A stretch of DNA of 64,000 nt. Source: Spisula solida. Taxonomy: Eukaryota; Mollusca; Bivalvia; Venerida; Mactridae. Below are positions 11,863 through 22,329 of this stretch, piece by piece. The first letter of the stretch is position 1. Every line of letters begins with the position of its first letter. The position numbers and the translations under genes are program-made. Location of the stretch: contig OX365954.1 of assembly GCA_947247005.1 (NCBI GenBank), positions 5,100,001 to 5,164,000 of the forward strand, written 5' to 3'. The notes beneath the pieces are model-generated. The model did no database searches. It was not told the DNA's origin and was given only the letters and a program-made list of their open reading frames with translations.

Positions 11863-13058
11863 TGCAGACCTGAGTGCAGACGGCAGACCTGGGTCTGCAA
11901 AATATTTCATTTGCAGACCTGTGTGCAGACTGCAGACCTGGGTCTGCAAAATACTACATTTGCAGACCTAAGTGCAGACTGCAGACCTAGGTCTGCAAAA
12001 TATTACATTTGTAGACATAAGTGCAGACTGCAGACCTGGGTCTGCAAAATATTTCATTTGCAGACCAGAGTGCAGACTGCAGACCTGGGTCTGAAAAATA
12101 TATCATTTGCAGACCTGAGTGCAGACTACAGACCTAGGTCTGCAAAATATTACATTTGCAGACCTAAGTGCAGACTGCAGTCCTGGGTCTGCAATATATT
12201 TTATTAGCATACCTGAGGGCAGACTGCAGACCTGGGTCTGCAAAATATTTCATTTGCAGACATAAGTACAGACTGCAGACCTGGGTCTGCAAAATACTTC
12301 ATTTGCAGACCTGAGTGCAGACTGCACACCTGGGTCCGCAAAATATTTCATTTGCAGACCTGAGTGCAGACTGCAGACCTGGGTCTGCAAAATATATCAT
12401 TTGCAGACCTGAGTGCAGACTACAGACCTGGGTCTGCAAAATATATCATTTGCAGACCTGAGTGCAGACTGCAGACCTAGGTCTGCAAAATATTACATTT
12501 GCAGACCTAAGTGCAGACTGCAGACCTGGGTCTGCAAAATACTACATTTGCAGACCTTTGTGCAGACTGCAGACCTGGGTCTGCAAAATACTACATTTGC
12601 AGACCTGAGTGCAGACTGCAGACCTGGGTCTGCAAAATATTTCATTTGCAGACCTTGGTGCAGACTGCAGACCTAGGTCTGCAAAATATTTCATTTGCAG
12701 ACCTGAGTGCAGACTGCAGACCTAGGTCTGCAAAATATTACATTTGCAGATCTAAGTGCATACTGCAGATATGGGTCTGCAAAATACTTTCATTTGCAGA
12801 CCTGAGTGCAGACTGCAGACCTAGGTCTGCAAAATACTACATTTGCAGACCTAAGTGCAGACTGCAGACCTAGGTCTGCAAAATACTACATTTGCAGACC
12901 TAAGTGCAGTCTGCAGACCTAGGTCTGCAAAATATTTCATTTGCAGACCTGAGTGCAGACTGCAGACCTGAGTCTGCAAAATATTTCATTTGCAGACCTA
13001 AGTGCAGACTGCAGACATAGGTCTGCAAAATACATTTTCAGATCTGAGTGCAGACTGC
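11863..13058 (-). repeat. 49-bp satellite, array 2 (inverted)
   Basis: About 24 units of the reverse complement of the 49-bp repeat (TTTGCAGACCTGAGTGCAGA, CTGCAGACC(T/C)GGGTCTGCAA). The units form the same short hairpins as array 1. Long open frames of up to about 139 codons with repeating ADLSADCRPGSAKYFICRP-like text are products of the repeat sequence, not evidence of a protein. Confidence 0.95.
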
Positions 13059-13084
13059 AGATGTACGTGCCAAGTTCAGGCTAC
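13057..13084 (-). other. Conserved junction, inverted copy
   Basis: CAGATGTACGTGCCAAGTTC followed by AGGCTAC is the reverse complement of the junction at 2701-2735, with one change. It again marks the outer edge of a 49-bp array. Confidence 0.8.
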
Positions 13085-13184
13085 TTTCTCTTAGTTGTCA
13101 TGATGGTCTTATATGTAGTGGTTGTACTGTATGTTATATTAATTTCGTACATGAAGCCTCTGATCCATTTACATTTAATGACAG

Positions 13185-13735
13185 ACTGAATGACCAATAT
13201 ATAGAGGTTGTACTGCATGTCAACAATAGAGGTTGTACTGCATGTCAACGATAGAGGTTGTACTGTATTACAACTATATAGGCTGAACTGTATGACCACT
13301 ATATAGGCTGTACTGTTTGACCACTATAGAGGTTGTATTGTATGACCACTATATAGGCTGTACTTTATGACAACTTTAGATGTTTTACTGTATGACAACT
13401 ATATAGGCTGTACTGTATGACAACTATAGAGGTTGTACTGCATGACAACTATAGAGGTTGTACTGCATGACAACTATAGAGGTTGTACTGTATGACAACT
13501 ATAGAGGTTGTACTGCATGCCAACAATAGAGGTTGTACTGCATGTCAACAATAGAGGTTGTACTGCATGCCAACAATAAAGGTTGTACTGCATGTCAACA
13601 ATAGAGGCTGTACTGTATGACAACTATTGAGGTTATACTGTGTGACCGCTATAGACGTTGTACTGTATGACCGCTATAGAGTTTGTACTATTTGACCACT
13701 CGAGATGTTTACTGTATGACAACTATAGAAAGTCG
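13185..13735 (-). repeat. 25-bp minisatellite, inverted array
   Basis: About 22 units of GAGGTTGTACTGTATGACAA+CTATA and variants (GCATGTCAACAATA, GACCACTATA). This is the reverse complement of the repeat at 1-2690 and most resembles its diverged left part (ACAACTATAGT types). The last units near 13,650-13,735 are degenerate. Confidence 0.95.
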
Positions 13736-14430
13736 CGTTAATGGCTGTTGCAGGTGCAGGCCCATTGATCTGCAATATCATGCCATTCTACAAATATTTG
13801 GCTTGGCAGCGATTTACGGAGTATTTCTTCAATTTCGGAAGGACTTTCCGTTTGTTAAGCTTGGCAGTAACCATTGGCCATTTCATACTTAATATTTAAT
13901 GGCAGAAACTTGGTTTATTTTGAAAAAAGGTGTACATTTCTACTGGCGTCCAGTGTGCGTTTTGCAATGCATACTTTTGTTCTGTCTTTGCTGGCACATA
14001 TTTGTTTATGGATATGTCGCATGGTGACAAAATGAACCCGTATGTCGTCTATGGTCATTATATACGCAAACATTGTACTTTTTTTTAGCTAGAAACTGGT
14101 TTTAACTATTTTGCAAGGGCATATGTGCATATGTATTAAGTTTTGTAATATGCTTGATAATTGTATGAATAGCTCCTAATGATGTGCCAACACATTTAGC
14201 TACTTGCCTAATTGTAAATACCAGTTTCCAAAAAAATAATCATTTAAACATTAGTATACACGAGTAGACAGTGTTAATTTGCGTATTGTTACAGCTACAC
14301 TGGACGGATTTTAAAATGTGAGGCATCACATTTAAAGCTAATAATATGATCTTTGATATACAGCTCCCTATTTTATTCATTGATACAAGTAAGATATAGC
14401 ATCACTTGCATTCCAATCTTAACAACCCTC
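13736..14430. other. Unassigned single-copy-looking stretch
   Basis: AT-rich sequence with no recognisable gene or repeat. One open frame of 69 codons from 13,683 starts inside the degenerate satellite and has no recognisable domain. Confidence 0.5.
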
Positions 14431-14439
14431 GTATCCAGG

Positions 14440-15690
14440 ACAGCCAGGATGGACATTTGATGGACAGCTACATTGGACAGTTGGTATATTTATGATATTA
14501 ATTACACTTTAAATGATGGAGAGTTGAACAATTATATGAATGTACAGCTAGGATGGACATTCAGAATGGACAGCTACATTGGACAGTTGATATAATTATG
14601 ATATTCACATAGACATGACTATCAAACAATTATAGAAATGGCCACGCAGAATTGACATGCTGAATGGACAGCTACATTGCACAGTTGGTATATTTGTGAT
14701 GTAAATGCAACTCTCAAAGATTCACAGTTGACTTATTGTAGGAATGGACAGCTAGGATGTACAGGGTGTTAAAAAAGTTCGTTCTCAATGTTTGAGTTTC
14801 AATATTTTATTTTTCTGACATAAGAAGACTGTAAAATTCCCAGGTCGAAATCCAGACGAGTATACCATTGTTCTAATCTCACTGACATTAAATGAAGCTA
14901 TTAGAGTAAGACATTAAAGTTGTCTACTGAGAACATTGCTAAAATTAAACTGTATATGAATTTAAATTTTGAGAACAAATTTTTTTAACACCCTGTACAT
15001 TCAGAACGGACAGCTACATTGGACAGTTGGTAAAATTGTGAGATAAATACAGACATGACTTTCAAACAATAAATAAATGAAATGGACAGCCAGAATGGAC
15101 ATTCAGAATGGACAGCTACATTGGACAGTTGGTAAAATTGTGAGATAAATACAGACATGACTTTAAAACAATAAATGAAATGGACAGCCAGAATGGACAT
15201 TCAAAATAAACAGCTACATTGGACAGTTGGTATATTTGTGATTTAATTACAGACATGACTATCAAACAATTTTAGAAATGGACAGCCAGAATGGACATTC
15301 AGAAAGGACAGCTACATTGGACAGTTGGTGTATTTGTGATACAAATACAGACATGACTATCTAACAATTATAGGAATGGACAGTCAGAATAGACTTTTAG
15401 AATGGACAGCTACATTGGACAGTTGTATATTTGTGATATAAATGCAACTGTTATAGATGGACAGTTGTACAATTATAGGAATAGACAGCTAGGATTGACA
15501 TTCATAAAGAACAGCTACATTGGACAGTTGATTATTTGTGATATAAATACAGACATGACTATCAAACAATTGTAGGAATGGACAGCCATAATGGACATTC
15601 ACAATGGACAGCTACATTGGACAGTTGGTATATATGTTATATAAATTCAACTATCGAAGATGGATAGTTGAACAATTGTAGGAATAGACC
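14440..15690 (+). repeat. ~100-bp tandem repeat array, interrupted by a MITE
   Basis: GGACAGCTACATTGGACAGT recurs near 14,462, 14,568, 14,666, 15,008, 15,110, 15,210, 15,306, 15,404, 15,511 and 15,606, a period of about 95-107 bp. Each unit also has an ATAAATACAGACATGACTAT-like block, a CAATTATAGGAATGGACAGC-like block and GGACATTCAGAATGG. The gap between 14,760 and 15,000 is filled by a separate transposon. Confidence 0.92.
14762..14995. mobile_element. mariner-type MITE (234 bp) with TA target duplication
   Basis: CAGGGTGTTAAAAAAGTTCG...CTCAA on the left matches the reverse complement of the right end (CAGGGTGTTAAAAAAATTTG) over about 27 bp with few differences, and both ends are bordered by TA (14,760-14,761 and 14,996-14,997). 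The terminal CAGGGTGTT plus A-run is typical of mariner elements. Removing it and one TA restores the tandem unit GCTAGGATG-TA-CATTCAGAA, as seen uninterrupted near 14,550. Too short to encode a transposase. Confidence 0.92.
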
Positions 15691-15819
15691 CGTGTATTCT
15701 AAGTGATTGGAAGTATAGCTCATCTATGCCCCCGTATATACTAAGGTTTTGAACGTTTAAACCCTTTTTGAACCCATACATTATAATGAATTGGTGGTTG
15801 ATAAATGCCAAGTGCCATT

Positions 15820-16240
15820 CAATAAATAGAGAATAATAGGTTAGTGCCAGTCGCTTAATCTGCTCAGTAAGGGGATCAAACTCGGGAGTATATTGTCACT
15901 CTTTCATTAACCAGCGCGCAACGTCACGTTCGTTCCGTGACTACATGATAAACAACGACGTCAGACATCTCGATAGACGTCGTGTAGACGCAGGTAAGTC
16001 GAAGTAAATAACCGATCAACCACCAGCTCATTTAGATTAGGAAAACCTCACCCCGGGCACGGAATTCCAACCGGTGGCTCTCATATAAGAAAAAGTCCGT
16101 CAGATCACGTGGTAAGGTGACGTATTATCACTAGTCACATGACCAGGTGACCGATTATAGCTAAGTTTAATACACACCCCGTTAACAGGCAGATTTTGCC
16201 AAAAGTGACTACATGAACAGCGATAATACCCCGCAGAAAT
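15820..16240 (-). repeat. Dispersed repeat E, copy 2 (inverted)
   Basis: Reverse complement of 5560-5900, including the CGACGTCGTT-like block and TCACATGACCAGGTGACCGA. The outer edge carries AGAGAATAATAGGTTAGTGC, matching one arm of the foldback at 5906-6065. Substitutions and a changed GTCACTCTTTCATTAACC segment show it is not a recent copy. Confidence 0.75.
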
Positions 16241-16419
16241 ATTTGTTCTTTCTTTATCTATCCGTGTTTTACACGATTTTATATGCACACATTCTAATGG
16301 TTTGAAATTAGCCCTACCCATGATCGGCTCAGACATGCAGCATCATCAGTCCGTCAAAATGATCCTACCCAGGTAAATAGTCCTACTTGCTCAGCAATTG
16401 TATCCTAGGACTAAAAACA

Positions 16420-16640
16420 CGAGAAATTTAACGTTAAATTTCGCATGTCCTTAAATTTCGCTTGTCCAAAATTGAGACATACATGCGAAAATTAAGACGA
16501 TAATTATCGCCCGAAAACTTTCGCGAAGGTGTTAAATTTCGCTAGTACAAGTGTCTCTCTCCATGAGAAGAGGCGATAATTATCGCCTCCGACGCGATAA
16601 TTATCGCCTGTTCACATGTTAGACATGCGAAATCTAACGT
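16420..16640. repeat. Cluster of GCGATAATTATCGC palindromes and GCGAAATTTAA motifs
   Basis: The perfect palindrome GCGATAATTATCGC occurs twice (within 16,565-16,615), and a variant ACGATAATTATCGCC lies near 16,497. AAATTTCGC or its complement GCGAAA occurs repeatedly, together with AAATTTAACGTTAAATTT near 16,427. The layout suggests a foldback or MITE remnant rather than a gene. Confidence 0.6.
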
Positions 16641-16722
16641 GGCCCGAACAGGATTCCGTAAAATTCCCCTACCTTAAGGAACCCCTAGCCCCAGTCCCAA
16701 AAGTGTAGTTAGAGCCATGGAA

Positions 16723-16938
16723 CTTTAAAACTCGAACACAGTAGTATCATATAGTTTAAGTATTACTCGTAATATCGACTGTTAATTAAATCAGTACTAT
16801 ATAGGTCTATTTTGTCGTACGTCTCAGCTTTAAAACTAGAACACAGTAGTATCATATAGTTTAAGTATTACTCGTAATATCGACTGTTAATTAAATCAGT
16901 ACTACTATATAGGTCTATTTTGTCGTACGTGTAAGTTA
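16723..16938 (+). repeat. ~105-bp recent tandem duplication
   Basis: CTTTAAAACT(C/A)GAACACAG through GTCTATTTTGTCGTACGT is present twice (from 16,723 and from 16,828), nearly identical apart from a one-base change and a 3-bp ACT insertion in the second copy. Confidence 0.93.
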
Positions 16939-17750
16939 GGCATCCCTGTATTTATCGCACGTCAAAAAACTAAAGGGTCTTGAATCGCTCGTATAACATT
17001 ATGTAAGGTGTTCTTGAGCTACCCTTGTTCTTTGGCTAATACATCCTTGTTTTTAGCACGGCAGTGGTGCGGGTTATAGCATGGCAGCGCAGCAAGGTAG
17101 TGCTGGGAATAAGTTACACGGTAGTGCGGATAATAGCATGCCAGCACTACACAGTATTGCCTGGTATGTAGTAAAGCAGAAAAGCGGGAGAAAGCTTTAA
17201 CTTACTTAATGCATTGAACATTTACATTCTGATAGCTCTGAGGCTGGGGTTTCTGTCAGAGCCCAGAGTCATGCCAAGACGCATGCATGGCGGTTAGTCT
17301 TGGGTAGCGGCCAAATACCTCCAAAACATTTAATTTACTCTTTGTTACTTTCTTAGATGAATGCAAGTATGTTTGACATATGGTATATTACAAGATATTA
17401 AGCATGTTTGTTTTCAAAAGCTTTTTTATCATATTTATTGGCGACATAGTCAATAATATAAGGAAAAACTCTTACAAAGAAATAATTATACAACATATTT
17501 ATGAACCTGTATCATGCAAAACTTCAATGACCTTGCAAACCGAAAGAAGAAATATGGCAATGTTTCTTGAATATCTTTTAAAGTATACATTTTTCAGCCA
17601 AAAGCTAAATAAGAGTTTGTTCCCTGAAGTTATAATGTAAGCATGGTATGAGTTTTGGCTCGTGACATTTGCCAATTTGTGTGTTAAGGAACGAGTACTG
17701 AAAGGCACACATGTTCCGCTTTGAAACAAACTATTTTATTACAAGTTATA
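16939..17750. other. Unassigned stretch
   Basis: No gene recognised. 17,050-17,160 holds degenerate short repeats around AGCA(T/C)GGCAG and GGTAGTGC. An 86-codon frame (17,380-17,640) is lysine- and phenylalanine-rich with no domain I can name, and overlaps an equally long frame on the other strand. Confidence 0.4.
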
Positions 17751-18104
17751 CAGTTACAAGAAGAAATTTGTAAACATTGGAAAATAAAATAGCCATAAGT
17801 ATTTTATTTCTTCTTCGATTTATATGTGATATACGCCACGCTAATTATTTGCTTTCCATGAAATATAAAATCATTTTCAGCGGATGTGCCGTTGTGTCCA
17901 TTACCTTGTGAAAACCGTGGTACGTGAAGGTTTCACGGCGTAATGGAAAAATCGGTAAAACTGCTGAAAAATATATTATATTTCACGGAAAGCAAATATT
18001 TTCCCTTTATAGCGTGGCGTATATTTTATAGAAATCGATGAAGGAATAAAATACTTATGGCTATATTTGTGTTCCAATGTTTGCAAATTTCTACTTGTAA
18101 CTAT
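17751..18104. mobile_element. 354-bp foldback element
   Basis: Arms of about 170 bp pair across a centre near 17,928. GTTACAAGAAGAAATTTG, the ATAAGTATTTTATTTCTTC block, ATACGCCACGCTA and TTTGCTTTCC(A/G)TGAAATATA on the left have complements on the right. The inner part reads CCATTACCTTGTGAAAACCG/GGTTTCACGGCGTAATGG. A relative with the same inner design lies at 25,800-26,040. Confidence 0.85.
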
Positions 18105-18304
18105 AGCCAAAAGCCACGTGGTATTGCTACACTGACCAACGTACTTGTCAAGTTTCGCTTTTGAAATGAATACCCCTCAATTAAAATCTCAATCGTCCAA
18201 TATTTGAACGTCAGTCGCGGTTGAACAATCGTATTGACTGATATCTATAGTCTAAAGTAGCTTTATTTAAATCAGTTAGTTAAATAGAAAGACAGTATGG
18301 TGTC

Positions 18305-18421
18305 AAAGGGATTCGACTCGATAAAAATATCTTTCACATCTATACTATGAATACATAAGATTTTTATCTTATGTATTCATAGTATAGATGTGAAAGATAT
18401 TTTATCGGGTCGAATCCCTTT
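18305..18421. repeat. 117-bp near-perfect hairpin
   Basis: AAAGGGATTCGACTCGATAA (from 18,305) continues as a 56-bp arm matched by 18,367-18,421 with a 6-bp loop (TTTTTA) and only a few mismatches. The outer part contains GGTCGAATCCC, like a tRNA B box, on one side. It could be a MITE; the stem is longer and more perfect than a typical microRNA precursor. Confidence 0.85.
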
Positions 18422-18429
18422 GGATGGAG

Positions 18430-19120
18430 TTAGATTAGATGCTTGTACTTTCATTGATTTATCAGAGATTGACGTTCTAACAGCGGTATACCATTTCAAC
18501 TGGATTTTCAAATTGTGTCATACACTAACTGCCTGTCAACAGGTACACATATACTGATTTTGTTTAAATGGGAGATAAATGCTAACGGATATAAAAAGGT
18601 ACTGTTTCGTTGTCTGTCTTTTTTAACAGTTTAAATCGATTGATTAGTACTAGCGTATTTTACCTGGACTTTTAACTGTTTAAGGTACTTCAAGTAACTC
18701 ATATTAAAATAAGGCATCGGTATGTAACTGTGTTACATTAAAGTCTGTGACAAATTTTTTTCAAAGAAAATATTACGTTAGATAGAAATATATGCATCTA
18801 CAAAGAGTATTTATATAAAAAAGATGTTTGCTATTTTAAAAAGTAAGTATTTTAATTTAATCACGTATTGAAAATTGTCACTTTGTGTAAACTTTCTGAA
18901 AAAAGGTCAATGTAAATCACAATGCTATGTTTTCCAACCTATAAACTATAGAATGATAAAGAGTACAATGTATAAATTATCAAGGCTATATATCATAATT
19001 TTCAAATACATCTCTGTATATTTGTCCAAATGAGACCCTACGGATAATTACACAATTATATATGTACTGAATCATATGTAGGGTCCCATTTTGCTATTTT
19101 GGGACTACTCTGTTTATATA
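18430..19120. other. Unassigned stretch
   Basis: AT-rich sequence with no gene, RNA or repeat that I recognise. Confidence 0.4.
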
Positions 19121-20349
19121 TTCATTCTATCCATAAAATATAGCAGTCGATCCATTCAAAATCGCCTCTATACTATTATACTGAAAGGATGGCAACGGAC
19201 CCCCTCCAAAAAGGAATACCGTAGCCAGTGCTAACAAAATAAAAGAAACAAGCGACCGAGTTAGCTCATTCGACGATGAACTGTTATATGTACATGTACC
19301 TTATACAATCGACAATGTTCACGTTCGCGGGATTTTACAAGATATATTCGCTTTTCCTTCACGGTATGTCAATATCTAGTACATCGTCAGTTCCATTCGT
19401 TGTCTTTTTATGCGTATTTGTCGATAAAGTCCAAAGGTAAATGAAAATGTAATACATAGTCAATTTGAAGAAAAATACCACTTTTTAAAAGCATGCCCTA
19501 TCGCACTATAGAATACCCTTAATGTGTTTATACATAGTGGGAGTTAATCAATACTTCACATTGATCATCTCTAGCCGCGGCACGTTTTCCACGTGGCGAA
19601 TAAGTAATATTTCTGAGCCAGTTACATTATTAAGCTACTCACTTGTATCGGTACACGAGTTTGTCGCGTGCAAATCGTGAGCTTATGTGTTCAAAACGAC
19701 AAAATCAACTGACCGTAAAAGGAATATACAGCGTTTTTCATATCAAATCTCAGCTTTGGGCGTTGATTGTGACGTAAACAAATGGAATCGAAGAAGTACT
19801 AGAAATTGAACTTTCTGAAGTATTTTTTTCGATTAATCAGAACATTGTGTATAGTCACACCCTTGTTACCCTGATAAAACAACATGATTGGATATTCCCA
19901 ACATGATTGAAAAATGGCCGACATGAAAAATGTGATAAGTGCATTGTTTTTGCAATATTTTCCATATAAACTATCCAGATTGTTTATTTCAATATTCCAT
20001 AATCAACATATGAAGAAGATGTACTATTTGCACTAAACAATTTGCATATAGGTAATATTTTTCACTATGTAAAGCCTTAAAGAATGTGTGGATTTTGCAT
20101 TTGAGAATGAGTTTTGTACTTAAAAACGTTGTAAAACTCATTTATTGGACTCTATGTAATGAATATCATTTGGGAAGTATCGGCAGTTGTATAAACTATG
20201 GTTTGGACGTTTCAATTTTTTAAAATCTTAGATAAATTAACACTCACCAACAATAATTCAAACATGTGTAGTATTTTTTGGATACTGACCGACGTGATTG
20301 TTAAATTTATTAGGATACTGGCCAACATGATTGTGGATAAAAACCAACA

Positions 20350-21130
20350 TTACAAATTGAAATCTTGCCAATGGGATTCTCAAGGTACAAATAATTGTAC
20401 ATTAAAGAAGTGTGCTCATGAATTGTGGTAGCAGGTTTATGAGCATACCCGATGTAAGACATTTCACACCCAGTCTATAGCACATGCTTTTAGGACATTT
20501 AATAATCAAAGCACTAAGAGTGCTGATGGGAGGCGATCTGGTTGCTGCTACTAAAGCTTAAACGACTTCACACGTTTAATGTTCGTTTTCTTACTGCCGA
20601 TCTTGTCTTGAATGTCAAAATAGGCATATGTGACTATATAGGCATCTAGGGTATCTAAATAATTGTAAAAAGGGGCATATTGATGTATATGTAATACGTG
20701 TATTGAATGCGTATATCAAAAGTGGCTTTAAAATAATACTGCGCGCCTATTTATCAGATTCTACAGTACCTTGTAATCACTTCCATCACAGCGTTAGACA
20801 TCTCTAGAAAGCGGCTAGTATAGCCACACCATATGATTGCATAACATAACGATATACGATTAATTGATAAAACCATCACGTGACCCTGGTCTGAAGTTTC
20901 TAAAAATAGCTATACGGCTGGGACATTTGATGAACACTTCATTTTCATATTACGAAACAAGTTCGATATCTCCCCGGCTGAGTGATTATCTGCAAAAATA
21001 TCGATTCAATAATTATTGGGAATGTTGACAGTTTCTGGAACTACTTGAATGCGGATTCACATAGCAGCCTAAAGGCGGTCCAGGTTGCATTAAGGAATGG
21101 GCAATGGTAGTATAGACAGGCTTACGCCTA
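20350..21130. other. Unassigned stretch inside block T
   Basis: No gene or clear repeat recognised. Confidence 0.4.
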
Positions 21131-21940
21131 CCAAAAATGGGTACAAATGTTCACCACATCAAGACGATGTGTCATGCACAAAACCCAGGTCCCTAGCTTA
21201 AAGGTCAAGGTCACACTTAGAGGTCAAAGGTTAAAAAGCTCAAATAGGCATGTGATTCGTGTCCGCTCTGTAATTTTGTCATCTCCTATTGGATATTTTA
21301 TACTATTTGGTACAAATGTTCACCACATCAAGGTGGTGTGCCATGTGCAAGACCCAGGGCCCTAACTTAAAGGGCAAGGTCACAATTAGAGATCAAAGTT
21401 AAAATTCTCAAATAGGCATGTGATTCATGTCCGCTCTGTAACTATGTCATTTCTTATTGGATATTTATAACACTTGGTACAAATGTTCACCACATCGAGA
21501 CGGCGTGTTATGCGCAAGACCTAGGTCCCTTGCTCTGAGGTAAAGGGCACACTTAGAGATCGAAGATAAAAAGGCTCAAATAGGCATGTGATTCATGTCA
21601 GCTCTGTAACTATGTCATTTCTTATTTTATATTAATATTACTTGCCACAAATGTTCACATCATCAAGACGAGGTGCCATGCGCAAGACCCGGGTCCCTAA
21701 CTCAAAGGTCAATGTCACACTTACAGATCAAAAGTTAAAATTCTCAAATAGGCATGTGATTAATGTCAGATCTGTAACTATGTCATTTCTTATTTTATAT
21801 TTATATTACTTGCCACAAATGTTCACATCATCAAGACGAGGTGACATGCGCAAAACCCAGGTCTCTAACGCAAAGGTCAAGGTCATACCTTAGAGATTAA
21901 AAGTTAAAAGGCACAAGTATACGCTTCTGGTCTGCTTTGT
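21130..21940 (+). repeat. ~168-bp tandem array (5 copies)
   Basis: GTACAAATGTTCACCACATC or its variant CCACAAATGTTCACATCATC starts units near 21,141, 21,310, 21,477, 21,645 and 21,812. Each continues with GTGCCATGCGCAAGACCCAG, AGGTCAAGGTCACACTTAGA, CTCAAATAGGCATGTGATTC and GTAACTATGTCATTTCTTAT. The GGTCAAGGTCACA-type core is familiar from bivalve repeats. 168 is divisible by 3, so frames stay open across units, which explains the short open frames here. Confidence 0.92.
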
Positions 21941-22329
21941 TTTTTTTTGTTATTTCGTTCTGGATTTTAAAATTACTTGGTTACATTCGCATTTACACCC
22001 TGACTCAAATGTAAAGGTCACACTTACAGACACAGCTCTTGTCTGCTGTTCAATGTCACATTTAAGCAATTACAAACTTGTTTCAAGTTATTCCATTTGC
22101 ATAGCTTTATACTTAGATGTCTGATGACAGCTTTTGGTGGGGGCATCCGTGTCCTGTGGACATATTTCTAGTTAAATACTTTTTTCTGCTTTATGTTGGT
22201 AAAATTCATAATAAGTCAAGACAGGTAAATTTAACACATGTATCTAAATGTGCAAAATTCACCGGGAATAGGAACAGTGAATTATTGGGACCAGGCTAAA
22301 CGCTGTGAGCATGTCTTGAATGGTGCCAA

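Larger units (their letters stand above)
6172..13084 (-). repeat. Long repeat X, copy 1 (inverted relative to 52,924-58,960)
   Basis: 6172-7642 and 11,250-11,870 are the reverse complement of 58,960-57,535, 57,528-57,412 and 53,543-53,035. Matching runs include the SINE, the stretch around 6764-6958 and the GTACGTTTTGGTCA-rich block near 7270-7380. Copy 1 is interrupted by a 3.6-kb insertion (7643-11,249). It continues through a decayed 49-bp region (about 11,550-11,860) into the homogeneous 49-bp array and the junction at 13,057-13,084. Excluding the insertion it is about 3.3 kb. I find no intact coding sequence. It is probably a non-autonomous element or a segmental duplication. Confidence 0.85.

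Noticed and set aside
11788..12873. Open frames of up to 139 codons with repeating ADLSADCRP-like peptides
   Set aside because: They are translations of the 49-bp satellite; the three frames rotate through the same words and similar frames appear on the opposite strand of the other arrays.
21147..21893. Short frames in the ~168-bp array (MFTTSRR... type)
   Set aside because: Repeat-derived; each unit gives the same peptide and stops fall at unit variants.
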